From Ruminococcus flavefaciens FD-1 (GTDB lineage: Bacteria > Bacillota > Clostridia > Oscillospirales > Ruminococcaceae), in the NCBI GenBank assembly GCA_000174895.1, contig ACOK01000099.1, forward strand, positions 1 to 64,000: 64,000 bases of DNA, written 5' to 3'. Within the stretch, counting starts at the first letter, position 1; each line of letters opens with the position of its first letter. The notes under the pieces are model-generated. The model saw nothing but the letters and a program-made list of their open reading frames with translations, was not told where the DNA came from and ran no database searches. Position numbers and translations under genes: made by a program. Below, piece by piece: positions 43,424-52,983 of the stretch.

Positions 43424-43454
43424 GGCATCCCCTGTATTTTATGCAGGGGATACC
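43424..43454 (-). promoter_or_regulatory. Intercistronic stem-loop before the binding-protein gene
   Basis: Minus strand GGTATCCCCTG-N9-CAGGGGATGCC between xylA and the binding-protein gene, with no T-run. Probable mRNA processing or attenuation site. Confidence 0.6.
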
Positions 43455-43495
43455 TTTATCGCTATTCCGTGTTGCCACGGAAAAAGGCACTTGGA

Positions 43496-44815
43496 TCAAA
43501 GATTGAATATAACGTTGTTTACGATAGACTCGAGGAGTTCCTGTCTGCCGCTGGAAATAGAGTCTGTAACCTCGCCCTTTTCGAGAGCATACTTCTCAAG
43601 AGCAGCCATATCAGCCTTGCCTGAGATGATGTCGAGACCGATTCCCTCGCTCCATGAAGCGTAGCGGTCGGAAATGAAGCTGTCGATACGTCCGTCAGCG
43701 ATGAGCTTGCTTGCAGCCTTGTAGCCGAGAGCGAATGCATCCATACCTGCAATGTAGCTGTAGAAGATATCCTCAGGTGTGAAGCTTCCACGTCTTGCCT
43801 TTGCATCGAAGTTGAGACCGCCGTTTGTGAAGCCGCCAGCCTTGATAACTTCGTACATACACATTGTTGTGTCATAGATATTTGTCGGGAACTGGTCTGT
43901 ATCCCATCCGAGGAGAGGATCGCCCTGGTTTGCGTCGATTGAACCGAAAGCACCGTTTGTTCTTGCTACGCAGAGCTCGTGCTGGAATGTGTGCTGAGCC
44001 AGTGTAGCGTGGTTAGCTTCGATGTTCATCTTGAAATCCTTGTCGAGACCGTACTTTCTGAGGAAGCCGAGAACAGTAGCAGTATCGAAATCGTACTGGT
44101 GCTTTGTTGGCTCCTTTGGCTTAGGCTCGATGTAGAAATCGCCCTTGAAGCCGATAGAACGTCCGTACTCAACAGCCATCTTCATGAGACGAGCCATGTT
44201 GTCAAGCTCAAGGCCCATGTTTGTGTTGAGGAGAGTCTCATAACCCTCACGTCCGCCCCAGAATACGTAGCCTGTACCGCCGAGCTTTACAGTAGACTCG
44301 AGAGCCTTCTTGATCTGTGCAGCTGAGAAAGCGAATACGTCTGCGGATGGTGAAGTACCTGCACCGTGCATGAATCTTGGGTGATCGAAGCACTTAGCTG
44401 TACCCCAGAGGCACTTGAGACCTGTCTCAGCCTGCTTAGCCTTGATGTAATCTGTAACGATGTCCAGCTGAGCGTTTGTGTCCTTCAGTGAGCCGTACTC
44501 AGGAGAAAGATCACGGTCGTGGAAACAGAAGTAATCGATAGAGAGCTTCTGCATGATCTCGAAAGCTGCGTCAACCTTAGCCTTAGCTCTTGCAGCAGGA
44601 TCATTTTCGCCCCATGTCTTGTCAGCTGTACCGCAGCCGAACATATCTGTTCCGTCGCCGCCCATTGTATGCCACCATGAGAGAGCAAACTTCATAATGT
44701 CACGCATCTTCTTGCCGTCAATTACCTCATCAGGATTGTAGTACTTGAATGCGAGAGGATTTGTGCTGTCCTTGCCCTCGTAAGGGATCTTGCTTATGTT
44801 CTTGAAAAATTCCAT
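43496..44815 (-). CDS. xylA: Xylose isomerase
   Basis: Interconverts D-xylose and D-xylulose. 439 aa, the longer class II form. Family signatures: [13 protein letters not shown] (catalytic His region), [35 protein letters not shown] (metal ligand Glu) and [19 protein letters not shown]. Preceded by GGAGG. Third gene of the xylan operon. No xylulokinase gene is adjacent, so that step must be encoded elsewhere. Confidence 0.97.
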   Translation of the reverse strand: MEFFKNISKIPYEGKDSTNPLAFKYYNPDEVIDGKKMRDIMKFALSWWHTMGGDGTDMFGCGTADKTWGENDPAARAKAKVDAAFEIMQKLSIDYFCFHDRDLSPEYGSLKDTNAQLDIVTDYIKAKQAETGLKCLWGTAKCFDHPRFMHGAGTSPSADVFAFSAAQIKKALESTVKLGGTGYVFWGGREGYETLLNTNMGLELDNMARLMKMAVEYGRSIGFKGDFYIEPKPKEPTKHQYDFDTATVLGFLRKYGLDKDFKMNIEANHATLAQHTFQHELCVARTNGAFGSIDANQGDPLLGWDTDQFPTNIYDTTMCMYEVIKAGGFTNGGLNFDAKARRGSFTPEDIFYSYIAGMDAFALGYKAASKLIADGRIDSFISDRYASWSEGIGLDIISGKADMAALEKYALEKGEVTDSISSGRQELLESIVNNVIFNL

Positions 44816-44838
44816 TTGTGAATGACCTCCAACTTAAA

Positions 44839-46911
44839 TTAGATATTGATAGATAAACAACCTGTGCCTGTGAGCTTTTCACTCAGTGGGTCAGGCTGGG
44901 ATGTGCCTGCATAAAGGATGAATCCCTTTGCGGAACGGCTTCTCCTGCCGTTTTCATCAACAGCTTCAAATGCGCTGTCGCCGAGAGTTACCTCAACAAC
45001 TGTGCTTTCGCCCTTCTTCAGGAACACTCTCCTGAAGCCGCATAAGCTGTAGAACGGTACATAGTCGCTGCCCTCGCCCTTGATGTAGAACTGAACTACA
45101 TCCTCGGTATCAAAGTCACCGGTATTCGTTACCTTTACGGAAGCCTTGCCGTTCTCGAACTTCAGGTCTGAGACCTCAGTCTTTGAATAAGTAAGACCGT
45201 AGCCGAAAGGATAGAGGATATTATCCTGAGTGTATCTGTATGTGCGTCCCTTCATGCTGTAATCAGTAAATTCGGGGAGCTTTGTTGTATCGGTATAGAA
45301 AGTAACGGGAAGCTTGCCTGACGGAGATATCTTTCCGAAGAGGATATCAGCCAGTGCTGTGCCGCCGAACTGTCCGGGATACCATGCGTGGATAAGTGCG
45401 TCGCAGTCAGCTTCAACGTTGATAGCGCTTCCTGCTGCTGTAACTATGATAACAGGCTTGCCCTTTCTCATGACTGTCTCCACCAGCTTGCGCTGTGCTT
45501 CGGGAAGTCTCAGGTCATTCTTGTCGCCTGATGAGAATTCATTGCCTGTATCGCCTTCTTCGCCTTCGATAGTAGCGTCGAGACCTACACAGAGGACTAC
45601 GACATCCGAATGCTCGGTAACTATCTCTGCTTCCGAAAGTCTGTCATCTGCCACAGCAAGTCCCATGCATCTGTCCTTGTAGAGGTGGCTGCCCTCGGAG
45701 TAGAGAACTCTGCCGCCGAAAGCATCCTGGATGCCTTCAAGGAAAGTGATGTAGCGGTCTGCTCTGCCGTTGTAGTTGCCCTCAAGTGCAGGGCGGCTGT
45801 CGGCATTGGGGCCGATGACACCGATAGTCTTTATCTTTGAAGGATCAAGAGGAAGAATGCCGTTGTTCTTCAGCATTACCATTGATCTTTCAGAGCATTT
45901 TCTTGCGTAAGCCTTGTTCTCCTCGTTTGCAACGATGCTGTAATCCAGCTTATCGTACTCGGTCTCGTCATCGAACATACCGAGACGGACTCTTGTCCTC
46001 ATAAGGTGGGTGCAGGCCTTTTTGATGTCCTCATCATTGATAAGGCCTTCATTGTAAGCATGAAGCAGATGGAGATATGTATTGCCGCAGTTCAGGTCGC
46101 AGCCCAGCTTTAAAGCCATAGCAGCCGACTCGGGAGCGGTCTTTGTTACCATATGATTTGTGTGGAAATCACGTATAGCCCAGCAGTCGGAAACGAAGTA
46201 GCCGTCGAAGCCCCATTCGTCAAGCTTGCCCATCAGGAACTTGCTTGCACAGGCAGGTTCTCCGTTCACTCTGTTGTAAGCGCCCATAACGCCTTCCACT
46301 TTAGCTTCTTTGACAAGTGCCTCAAAAGCAGGGAGGTAAGTCTCCTCCATATCCTTTGGTGAAGCAACTGCATCGAATTCATGTCTGATGGCTTCGGGGC
46401 CGCTGTGAACAGCCAGATGCTTTGCACAGGCAGCTGTTTTCAGCACTTCGCCTTCGCCCTGAAGTCCCTTTGCAAAGGCAACGCCGAGACGTGTTGTCAG
46501 GTAAGGGTCTTCGCCGTAGGTCTCCTGACCTCTTCCCCATCGGGGATCACGGAATATATTTACATTCGGTGACCAGAGGCATAAGCCCTTGTAGATATCG
46601 TGGTCGCCGTGTGCGGAATATTCATTGTACTTTGCTCTTGCTTCATCACCGATGATGCTGCCGACTTTATTCATAGCCTCCTCATCGAACATAGCTGCAA
46701 GGCCTATAGCCTGCGGGAACATAGTAGCTGTTCCTGCTCTTGCAACTCCGTGGAGGCCCTCGCTCCACCAGTTATATGCGGGGATATCAAGTCTGTCAAC
46801 GGCGGGAGCGTCGTATTTTAACTGAGAGGCTTGTTCCTCAAGGGTAAGTCTGTTAGTAAGATCTTCTGCTCTTTCCTGAGCCGAAAGACTTTTGTCCTTG
46901 TATTTTTCCAA
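44839..46911 (-). CDS. Glycoside hydrolase family 3, probable beta-xylosidase
   Basis: 690 aa, no signal peptide, so it acts in the cytosol on imported oligosaccharides. GH3 N-domain with YNWWSEGLHGVARAG and the nucleophile region GFDGYFVSDCWAIRDFH (Asp of SD). C-terminal (alpha/beta)6 domain and a fibronectin-III-like domain near the end (KASVKVTNTGDFDTEDVVQF). I place the start at TTG 46911 (EKYKDKSLSAQERA), seven bases after AAAGGAG; an ATG two codons earlier is too close. Xylosidase activity is inferred from xylA next door and the WWSEGLHG motif typical of xylosidases. Confidence 0.9.
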   Translation of the reverse strand: MEKYKDKSLSAQERAEDLTNRLTLEEQASQLKYDAPAVDRLDIPAYNWWSEGLHGVARAGTATMFPQAIGLAAMFDEEAMNKVGSIIGDEARAKYNEYSAHGDHDIYKGLCLWSPNVNIFRDPRWGRGQETYGEDPYLTTRLGVAFAKGLQGEGEVLKTAACAKHLAVHSGPEAIRHEFDAVASPKDMEETYLPAFEALVKEAKVEGVMGAYNRVNGEPACASKFLMGKLDEWGFDGYFVSDCWAIRDFHTNHMVTKTAPESAAMALKLGCDLNCGNTYLHLLHAYNEGLINDEDIKKACTHLMRTRVRLGMFDDETEYDKLDYSIVANEENKAYARKCSERSMVMLKNNGILPLDPSKIKTIGVIGPNADSRPALEGNYNGRADRYITFLEGIQDAFGGRVLYSEGSHLYKDRCMGLAVADDRLSEAEIVTEHSDVVVLCVGLDATIEGEEGDTGNEFSSGDKNDLRLPEAQRKLVETVMRKGKPVIIVTAAGSAINVEADCDALIHAWYPGQFGGTALADILFGKISPSGKLPVTFYTDTTKLPEFTDYSMKGRTYRYTQDNILYPFGYGLTYSKTEVSDLKFENGKASVKVTNTGDFDTEDVVQFYIKGEGSDYVPFYSLCGFRRVFLKKGESTVVEVTLGDSAFEAVDENGRRSRSAKGFILYAGTSQPDPLSEKLTGTGCLSINI

Positions 46912-46994
46912 GCACATTCTCCTTTCATAGGGTATTACTTTATCTGACGCTGACATTCAGCTGCCGCCTTATGCAGTTCCTGTCAGCGGTTTTA

Positions 46995-47891
46995 TCATGA
47001 CGTTATATTGGATATATATTCGTTTATGACCTTATCGGCATTCCAGTCGCTGCTGCGGAGTTCCCACTTTTCAGTGATGGAAGCAGTCTCGCCGGGCTGG
47101 TACTTCTTCATTTCGCCGAGGATCTCACATTCAAGGAAGAGATTATTGGTGTAGGTCTCAAAATTACAGCAGAAATCGGGATATGAGGTGTTCTTGTAGT
47201 CCTCAAAACTCTTTCTGAATATCTGGCTGCCGTTGACGTAGATTATCTGGCCGCCGGTAACATTGAATCCCACCTTGAAAGCTTTCTTGGCGGACGGGTC
47301 ATGTTTAAGGAGAGCGTACTTATCGGAGAGAGTGAATCTTTCATCCTTCACATCCGAATAGCTCCATAAAGACATTGTCCTGTTGGGAAGAAATCCGTTA
47401 TTGTCGCTGCACAGGGGGATTATCTCCGTTCCGCCTGCTGCAAGGCCTGTAACGGACCATGGAGCGAATTCAGCAGCTTTTCCCGAGCAGTTGGTTATGC
47501 GGTTCTCGACAAAAACAGCATTTTCCTCATTCATCGTTATCGTAAGGCTGAACTGTTTGCCGAAAGCAGTCTTCGCAGGAGTAAGCGTCAGTGTATTTCC
47601 GTCGTAGTCTACGTTGACCTTGGAATTATCGGGAAGATAAGTCTCGGGCACTGTTTCGGGAGCGCACCAGATGCGGTGGCCGCCGTAAGCGTACCATACG
47701 CCGTAGCCCTTGTTTATCTCGTAGAAATTGCGTTCCGTATCCTCAAAGAGAACATTCTGTCCGTCGCAGAAACCGAAGAAGACTATTCTCGGCCCTACAT
47801 CTATAGTAGCGATCAGCTTTATAGTTCCGTTTTCGAGGCAGATACAGTTTCCGTAATTCTTGTATTTCATTTCGTAGCATTTAACTTCCAT
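46995..47891 (-). CDS. Unknown protein, DUF4380/mutarotase-like
   Basis: 298 aa, cytosolic, beta-rich. Opening residues NYGNCICLENGTIKLIATID, then VGPRIVFFGF, YAYGGHRIWCAPETVPETYL and PWSVTGLAAGGTEIIPL resemble DUF4380, a galactose-mutarotase-like fold of unknown activity (recall, not verified). First gene of the xylan operon, upstream of the GH3 gene, so it may handle xylose or oligosaccharide anomers. Only a weak ribosome site (GGGGTAAGAG) precedes the ATG. Confidence 0.7.
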   Translation of the reverse strand: MEVKCYEMKYKNYGNCICLENGTIKLIATIDVGPRIVFFGFCDGQNVLFEDTERNFYEINKGYGVWYAYGGHRIWCAPETVPETYLPDNSKVNVDYDGNTLTLTPAKTAFGKQFSLTITMNEENAVFVENRITNCSGKAAEFAPWSVTGLAAGGTEIIPLCSDNNGFLPNRTMSLWSYSDVKDERFTLSDKYALLKHDPSAKKAFKVGFNVTGGQIIYVNGSQIFRKSFEDYKNTSYPDFCCNFETYTNNLFLECEILGEMKKYQPGETASITEKWELRSSDWNADKVINEYISNITS

Positions 47892-48037
47892 ACTCTTACC
47901 CCCATCAACAGGCAGACTTCTGTCGTCTATTGTCTTTCTATGATATTATTATAATACTTAGTAGCAAATTATACCACTCATTTATTGCGGTCATTCTATC
48001 AAGAATTGCTAATGTTTCACAATTTTTTCGATTTCTC

Positions 48038-48067
48038 TTTACAAATATCAGTGTTTTGTTGTATAAT
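48038..48067 (+). promoter_or_regulatory. Promoter of the AraC-type regulator
   Basis: TTTACA (48038-48043), 18-bp spacer, TATAAT (48062-48067). The opposite strand of 47892-48037 carries TATAAT elements for the xylan operon. No other gene in the gap. Confidence 0.6.
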
Positions 48068-48174
48068 ACCATTAAAAGAAACAAAACTTCGGGACTTTTC
48101 ACAGGAAACGGTCTGCAAGTTGTCTAAAAGTTAACAATCAAGCCATCACAAAAAATGGTCAGGAGGTCATATTA

Positions 48175-49035
48175 ATGATAAAGAATCTTTCAGGAGTGTA
48201 TGAGACCGTAGAATACGAAAATCAGCGGTTTGTTATGCTCTATGATAACGACGAGATAGAGGAATACCCTACCCACTGGCATAATGCCGTTGAAGTGATA
48301 ATACCTCTGCACAACGGATTTACCGTAGTTTCGGGAGGTGTGGAGTATCATCTCAGCGAAAAGGAGATCATCGTTATCCCTCCGGGAGAGCTTCATTCAA
48401 TGCCTGCCCAGGACGGCCGCAGGATCATCTTCCAGTGCGATAACTCGGTGATAAGCGAAGTACCATCGCTTGAGTCGATCCTCCCCGTTTTCAGCTCAGC
48501 CGTACACATCACCCCGTCGCTGAACAAAGAACTGTACGTTCTGGCAAGAAAGAACATCCTCGATATCTACACCGAGTACTACTCAAAAGCGCCGATGGCC
48601 GATGTAAGGATATATATGTACCTCATCACGATCCTGACAGCTATCAGGGAATTCCAGCTCAACAGCGCCGACGAGAACTCCGCATCCGCTGCCGAGAACT
48701 CCGACGAAAGCCGAAAATTCGGGCTTGTTACCAAGTACATCAACCAGAACTATATGTATGAGCTCCCACTGGAAAAGCTGGCCTCCATCGCTGGCTACAG
48801 CAAATACCACTTCTCACGCATATTCAAAAAGTACAATAATATGTCCTACATCCAGTACATCAACAGCAAAAGAATAAAGGCTGCCGAAAGACTTATGGCA
48901 GACTCCTCCCTCCCTATCACGGAAGTGGCTATGCAGTGCGGTTTTTCCAGCCTTACCACATTTAACCGTGCATTCAGAAAAGCCAAGGGATGCACACCGA
49001 CTGAATTCCGTAAGCTCTTCAAGATCAATGACTGA
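48175..49035 (+). CDS. AraC-family transcriptional regulator of the xylan operon
   Basis: 286 aa. N-terminal cupin sensor (about 15-90: HWHNAVEVIIPLHNGFTVVS, IVIPPGELHSMPAQDGRR). C-terminal double helix-turn-helix (about 185-285: LEKLASIAGYSKYHFSRIFK, ITEVAMQCGFSSLTTFNRAF, GCTPTEFR). Strong AGGAGG site. Divergent from the xylose operon and so its probable activator, responding to xylose or xylo-oligosaccharide. Confidence 0.92.
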   Translation: MIKNLSGVYETVEYENQRFVMLYDNDEIEEYPTHWHNAVEVIIPLHNGFTVVSGGVEYHLSEKEIIVIPPGELHSMPAQDGRRIIFQCDNSVISEVPSLESILPVFSSAVHITPSLNKELYVLARKNILDIYTEYYSKAPMADVRIYMYLITILTAIREFQLNSADENSASAAENSDESRKFGLVTKYINQNYMYELPLEKLASIAGYSKYHFSRIFKKYNNMSYIQYINSKRIKAAERLMADSSLPITEVAMQCGFSSLTTFNRAFRKAKGCTPTEFRKLFKIND

Positions 49036-49110
49036 ACCATATTTTTCTGACCATTAATTGCGATTTGCATTATTTGTTTTTTATTTTTCCAACAATATTT
49101 GAAGTTCAAA

Positions 49111-49141
49111 AAACTCCGCACCCATTATGGATGCGGAGTTT
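49111..49141 (+). terminator. Terminator of the AraC-type gene
   Basis: AAACTCCGCA..TGCGGAGTTT stem followed by CTGTTTGT. The rest of 49142-49306 has no gene. Confidence 0.75.
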
Positions 49142-49306
49142 CTGTTTGTCCGTTATAAGATTTTATTTTTTCCCATTGGCTGTTTGTCACAGTCACTGCT
49201 TACATTATATAACAAACGCTCTGCAAAATCAAGTAATAGTTTTACTTTCAGTTAATTTTGTCATTCTCACCAATAACACAATTTCCCTTGGCCTGCCAGT
49301 TGTACA

Positions 49307-50722
49307 CTATGCTTGATTTTCGTCCATGATATCATCAATGATATTGTTGATCCAGATGTCGCTTTTCACCATGAAATAGCCGATGAATACCTTTACTATC
49401 TCGATAAGCGACAGCACCGCAAACAGAATGTGTATATCCAGATCTGTACAGTAGCTGAGTATCGCTCCCAGCGGTATTACCAGCAGCCATGTGAAGCCGA
49501 AGTCGAACAGGAAAGTCAGTCCCGTTTTGCCGCCGCTTCGCAGTGTGAAGTAGCAGGCATTCGTATAAGACCACAGCGGCATACATATCGCCTGTATCAC
49601 TATCATGAAGCCTGCCAGCGAGCGTATCTCCTCCTCTGTTTTGTACAGCATGGGGAAAAATCCAGCCAGCGAAAGCGCACATACTGCCACAACCATCGAT
49701 GCGGCAATCGCAAAGAATATCAGCTTATTGTCAAGGTCACGTGCCTCCTTCAGCTTGCCTGCCCCCAGCTTTGCTCCCACCATTATTGAGATGCAAACGC
49801 CAAGCTGTACATATATTGCTCCGAACAGGTTTGTGATCGTGCTTGAGATGTTTCTCGCCGCCACAGCTTCTATGCCTCGGACCGAGTAGAACTGCGCTAT
49901 TACTGACATTCCCGCCGCCCAGAGAAACTCGTTCAGCAGCAGCGGAGTGCCACGCTTTATGATGTCCCCTGCCAGTTTCGGCGGAATCCGGAATCCTCTG
50001 AACAGCCCGATGATGTACTTGTTTTTCTCCTTGTGGGTATGGGTCCACACCACCTTTACCAGAGTCTCTATAAATTTTGCAATAACAGTTGCAATTGCGG
50101 CGCCGCTCACTCCCAGCGCAGGACAGCCGAATTTGCCGAAGATAAGGCAATAGTCCAGCACCACGTTCAGCCCCACCGCCGACATGGAAGCTATCATCGG
50201 TATTTTCGTATAGCCGCACTCGCTGAGTACGCTTGAGTAGGCCTGACCGATACCGAAAGGTATGAAGCCGATGAACATTATCCTCATGTACTTCATGCCG
50301 CTTTCCAGTGTCATAGCGATAAGCTGAGGATCATCGTCCTTGCTGAGGAAAAGCCGTATCAGCTGCTTGTCGAAAAGCCCGAATACCGCCAGTGCTATTG
50401 CAGTGACGACAGTGCATATCAGCAGGCGGAAGCGGAAGGTGTACTTCTGTCCCTCGCTGTCGCCCTTACCAAAGAACTGCGCACCGAAGATGCCGGCCCC
50501 CGAAACTGCGCCGAAAAGTGTGATGTTGAACACGAACACGAACTGATTGACGATGGAGACTCCGCTCATTTCCGCCGTTCCGATCTGTCCCACCATGATA
50601 TTGTCGATCATGCTGACGAAGTTGGTGACCATATTCTGTAGTATCATCGGCACTACCATCAGCAGTACACGGCGGTAAAACCGCTTGTCTCCGATAAATT
50701 TGTCTCTGAATTTTGCTGACAT
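49307..50722 (-). CDS. MATE family efflux transporter
   Basis: 471 aa inner-membrane antiporter with about twelve helices. Opening YRRVLLMVVPMILQNMVTNF and VSMIDNIMVGQIGTAEMSGV is characteristic of MATE proteins; the second half repeats the fold from about residue 235 (GTPLLLNEFLWAAGMSVIAQ). Start at 50722 after AAGGAG. Substrate unknown. Single gene on the minus strand, preceded by a terminator hairpin. Confidence 0.92.
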   Translation of the reverse strand: MSAKFRDKFIGDKRFYRRVLLMVVPMILQNMVTNFVSMIDNIMVGQIGTAEMSGVSIVNQFVFVFNITLFGAVSGAGIFGAQFFGKGDSEGQKYTFRFRLLICTVVTAIALAVFGLFDKQLIRLFLSKDDDPQLIAMTLESGMKYMRIMFIGFIPFGIGQAYSSVLSECGYTKIPMIASMSAVGLNVVLDYCLIFGKFGCPALGVSGAAIATVIAKFIETLVKVVWTHTHKEKNKYIIGLFRGFRIPPKLAGDIIKRGTPLLLNEFLWAAGMSVIAQFYSVRGIEAVAARNISSTITNLFGAIYVQLGVCISIMVGAKLGAGKLKEARDLDNKLIFFAIAASMVVAVCALSLAGFFPMLYKTEEEIRSLAGFMIVIQAICMPLWSYTNACYFTLRSGGKTGLTFLFDFGFTWLLVIPLGAILSYCTDLDIHILFAVLSLIEIVKVFIGYFMVKSDIWINNIIDDIMDENQA

Positions 50723-50746
50723 ATATCTCCTTTCAAAAAAGAAAAA

Positions 50747-50776
50747 GCCATACAAGCACATAAGTACTTGTATGGC
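50747..50776 (-). terminator. Terminator of the two-helix membrane protein gene
   Basis: GCCATACAAG-N10-CTTGTATGGC with TTTTTC on the minus strand; also usable by plus-strand transcripts (ATTTTTTC). Confidence 0.85.
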
Positions 50777-50785
50777 ACATTTTTT

Positions 50786-51322
50786 CTAATCAATAACTAC
50801 GCCCCAGCCTGAACTTATCTTGCTGTATAGTCGCATTTTCTCCTGCTTCTTCTGCTTCTTGAAAACCATTAAAATACCTACAGCAGCACCGATAGTCAGC
50901 AAAACAGAAAGAATAATGCCAACTGTCTTAGGCAGTGGAAGAACTGCGAGGAAAAGAACCCAAATGATAACAGCAGCAATAAGGATCAGTGGAAGGCAGA
51001 AGGTTGTGAAGCTTCTGTTCTTGATCTTGATATAATGCTGGATATCCTTTATATTGAGGTTCTCGTAGTTACGAGCGATAAAATTATCAGGCTGAGCCCA
51101 TTTACAGAACTGTGCTACGTTCTCGAACTTTACAGTATAATCCTGATAATCGTGGAATCTTTCATTATAATGTGAAACACGGTATGTTACGAGAACAGAG
51201 TTTGAGGAATTCTCTGCATCCATAACGTGAATTATATTACCTGCCTCTGCCTGACCTTTCAAGGTCTTAGAGACAAGAAATTTTCTGTCTATTGCCTCAT
51301 CAATATTGAGCAAATAAGTCAT
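50786..51322 (-). CDS. Unknown protein with two C-terminal membrane helices
   Basis: 178 aa. The N-terminal ~100 residues are soluble (TYLLNIDEAIDRKFLVSKTL, YHNE-like SHYNERFHDYQDYTVKFE). Then two helices (FCLPLILIAAVIIWVLFLAV; TVGIILSVLLTIGAAVGILM) and a basic tail. No family recognised. ATG at 51322 with AAGGAAG nine bases upstream. About 370 bases of gene-free AT-rich DNA (51323-51692) separate it from the kinase-phosphatase operon. Confidence 0.6.
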   Translation of the reverse strand: MTYLLNIDEAIDRKFLVSKTLKGQAEAGNIIHVMDAENSSNSVLVTYRVSHYNERFHDYQDYTVKFENVAQFCKWAQPDNFIARNYENLNIKDIQHYIKIKNRSFTTFCLPLILIAAVIIWVLFLAVLPLPKTVGIILSVLLTIGAAVGILMVFKKQKKQEKMRLYSKISSGWGVVID

Positions 51323-51692
51323 AACCAACACTTCCTTGACATGTAAAATATTAAACAGTGCTTATTAATTTTTTTGATACAGGTCTCAGATCAACCGTTT
51401 GAAACGAATACATACATTTTTTATCATTTTCATTATAGCATAAAACGATAAAAATTGCAAGGTAAAAGCATACTTATTCCTGACAGCAGGCAGAATTTCG
51501 CCATAATCACGCAATTCACGGAAAAAACAGCATTACTATTTGACAAATTCGATAATATTATACATATAGTTTTTGCTGTTATATGCGTTTTCACTGCATC
51601 AGCCTCTCAGAAAAGTCTGCTTTTATGAACTTCGTGCAAGACTGATATGCTGTATTACCGTTTGATCATTCTTTATGTCCGGATCAGAATCG

Positions 51693-52874
51693 TTACATTT
51701 TTTTCTTGAAGTTGAAGTTTGCCTTAGCTACTTTCTTCTTATCCTTAGCCAGCTTGAGCATATCTTCCTTGCTCATGTTGTCGCTTTCATCACTTGATTC
51801 ATCTTCGCCAAGGAAGTTGCTGAGGCGCTTCTTGTAAGCTGCTCCGCTTTCACCTGGAGTATTCATAACGCTCTGGCTCTGCTGATAAGCACTGCCGCCC
51901 GGAACTCCGCCTCCTACATGTACTGAAGGGCTGCCGTATGCACCGCCGTATGGAGCTGCATTCTGAGGATTCATATTCTGCTGATACATTGAATTATGAG
52001 CACCTGACATATATGGGTTCGGCTGAGGGAAGTTCTCCTGAGGATAGCCCTGCTGAGGATACATACCCTGCTGGGGATAGCCCTGCTGAGGATAGTAGCC
52101 CTGCTGGGGATACTGAGGATAATAGCCCTGCTGCGGGTAACCCTGCTGAGGGTACATACCCTGCTGCTGCTGAGGGAATCCGCCGCCGTGAGTTGCATAC
52201 ACGCCCTGCTGAGGATAGCCCTGAAGAGGAGGCATATATGCAGTCGGGAAGCCGCTTGCGCCCACTTCCTGAGCATCAGCCGGCTTATTGTAGAGAGAAT
52301 TGATCTCTCCGCCCTGACCTACAGGCATTTCCTTAGCTGCCTCAGGTCCGCCGTAGAATGGGTTATTTTCGTCTACATCGAATCCTGCTGAGAAGTCTGC
52401 CGGTGCGCCGACATTTGCGTTTGGCACAGCCGGTCCCGGTGCAGGAGTCTCGTCATCGTAACCGCTGAGGAAATCAGGGGTATCCACTGATGTTACGAGG
52501 CTTGCAGCCGTGGAAACTTCTTCGGGATTCATCAATATCTCACAAGCGCCGTTTTCAACGCTTGCACGCATCAGCTTTGCAAGGCATCCTTCGTTAGGCT
52601 GCATGAAGCTGTTGTCATCGAGTGTTATAAGGATCATCTGCTTAGCCTTTACGCCGCCTGCAGCGATAACAGCATTAGCTGCAATATCCTCTGCCGGGTT
52701 GACTTCAACTGTACCCTCATCCACCTTAACGCTTGTAACTCCCGAGAAGATCTCCTGAGAGTCAGCTATAATAAGGCAAAGACACGCATCGGGATCAGAA
52801 AGATATCCTTCTCTTGCCTCTTTTATTTTCTTTGCAAAATTCTGGGCAGTACTATATAATGTGCTTTTATCCAT
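51693..52874 (-). CDS. Degenerate cytidine-deaminase-like domain with PQQGY-repeat tail
   Basis: 393 aa, cytosolic. Residues 1-130 follow the cytidine-deaminase pattern: EIFSGVTSVKVDEGTVEVNP, then AEDIAANAVIAAGG and NEGCLAKLMRA. The PAE Glu and one Cys remain, but the second zinc Cys is absent, so it is probably inactive. A disordered Pro/Gly/Asp region precedes 12 or so PQQGYYPQQGYP-like repeats (about 215-290). A basic tail, KDKKKVAKANFNFKKKM, ends the chain. Last gene of the TerY-P-like operon, 110 bases after the PP2C gene. The CDA assignment is my reading of the pattern. Confidence 0.6.
   Translation of the reverse strand: MDKSTLYSTAQNFAKKIKEAREGYLSDPDACLCLIIADSQEIFSGVTSVKVDEGTVEVNPAEDIAANAVIAAGGVKAKQMILITLDDNSFMQPNEGCLAKLMRASVENGACEILMNPEEVSTAASLVTSVDTPDFLSGYDDETPAPGPAVPNANVGAPADFSAGFDVDENNPFYGGPEAAKEMPVGQGGEINSLYNKPADAQEVGASGFPTAYMPPLQGYPQQGVYATHGGGFPQQQQGMYPQQGYPQQGYYPQYPQQGYYPQQGYPQQGMYPQQGYPQENFPQPNPYMSGAHNSMYQQNMNPQNAAPYGGAYGSPSVHVGGGVPGGSAYQQSQSVMNTPGESGAAYKKRLSNFLGEDESSDESDNMSKEDMLKLAKDKKKVAKANFNFKKKM
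52030..52215 (-). repeat. PQQGY-coding tandem repeats
   Basis: Iterated short units such as CCCTGCTGAGGATA on the plus strand, encoding YPQQG repeats; strain length variation is likely. Confidence 0.7.
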
Positions 52875-52983
52875 AGCTTACACCACTTTTCCTTTTCGCT
52901 AATCAAATTTTCCCGTACCGCCCCAACAGTACGGATCCTATTTGCCAATCCTATATCCCGCTGCTATGCACACACAGCAAAGC

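Noticed and set aside
51323-51692. Possible small gene between the two-helix protein and the TerY-P-like operon
   Set aside because: AT-rich, many stops on both strands, no ribosome site with a useful frame.
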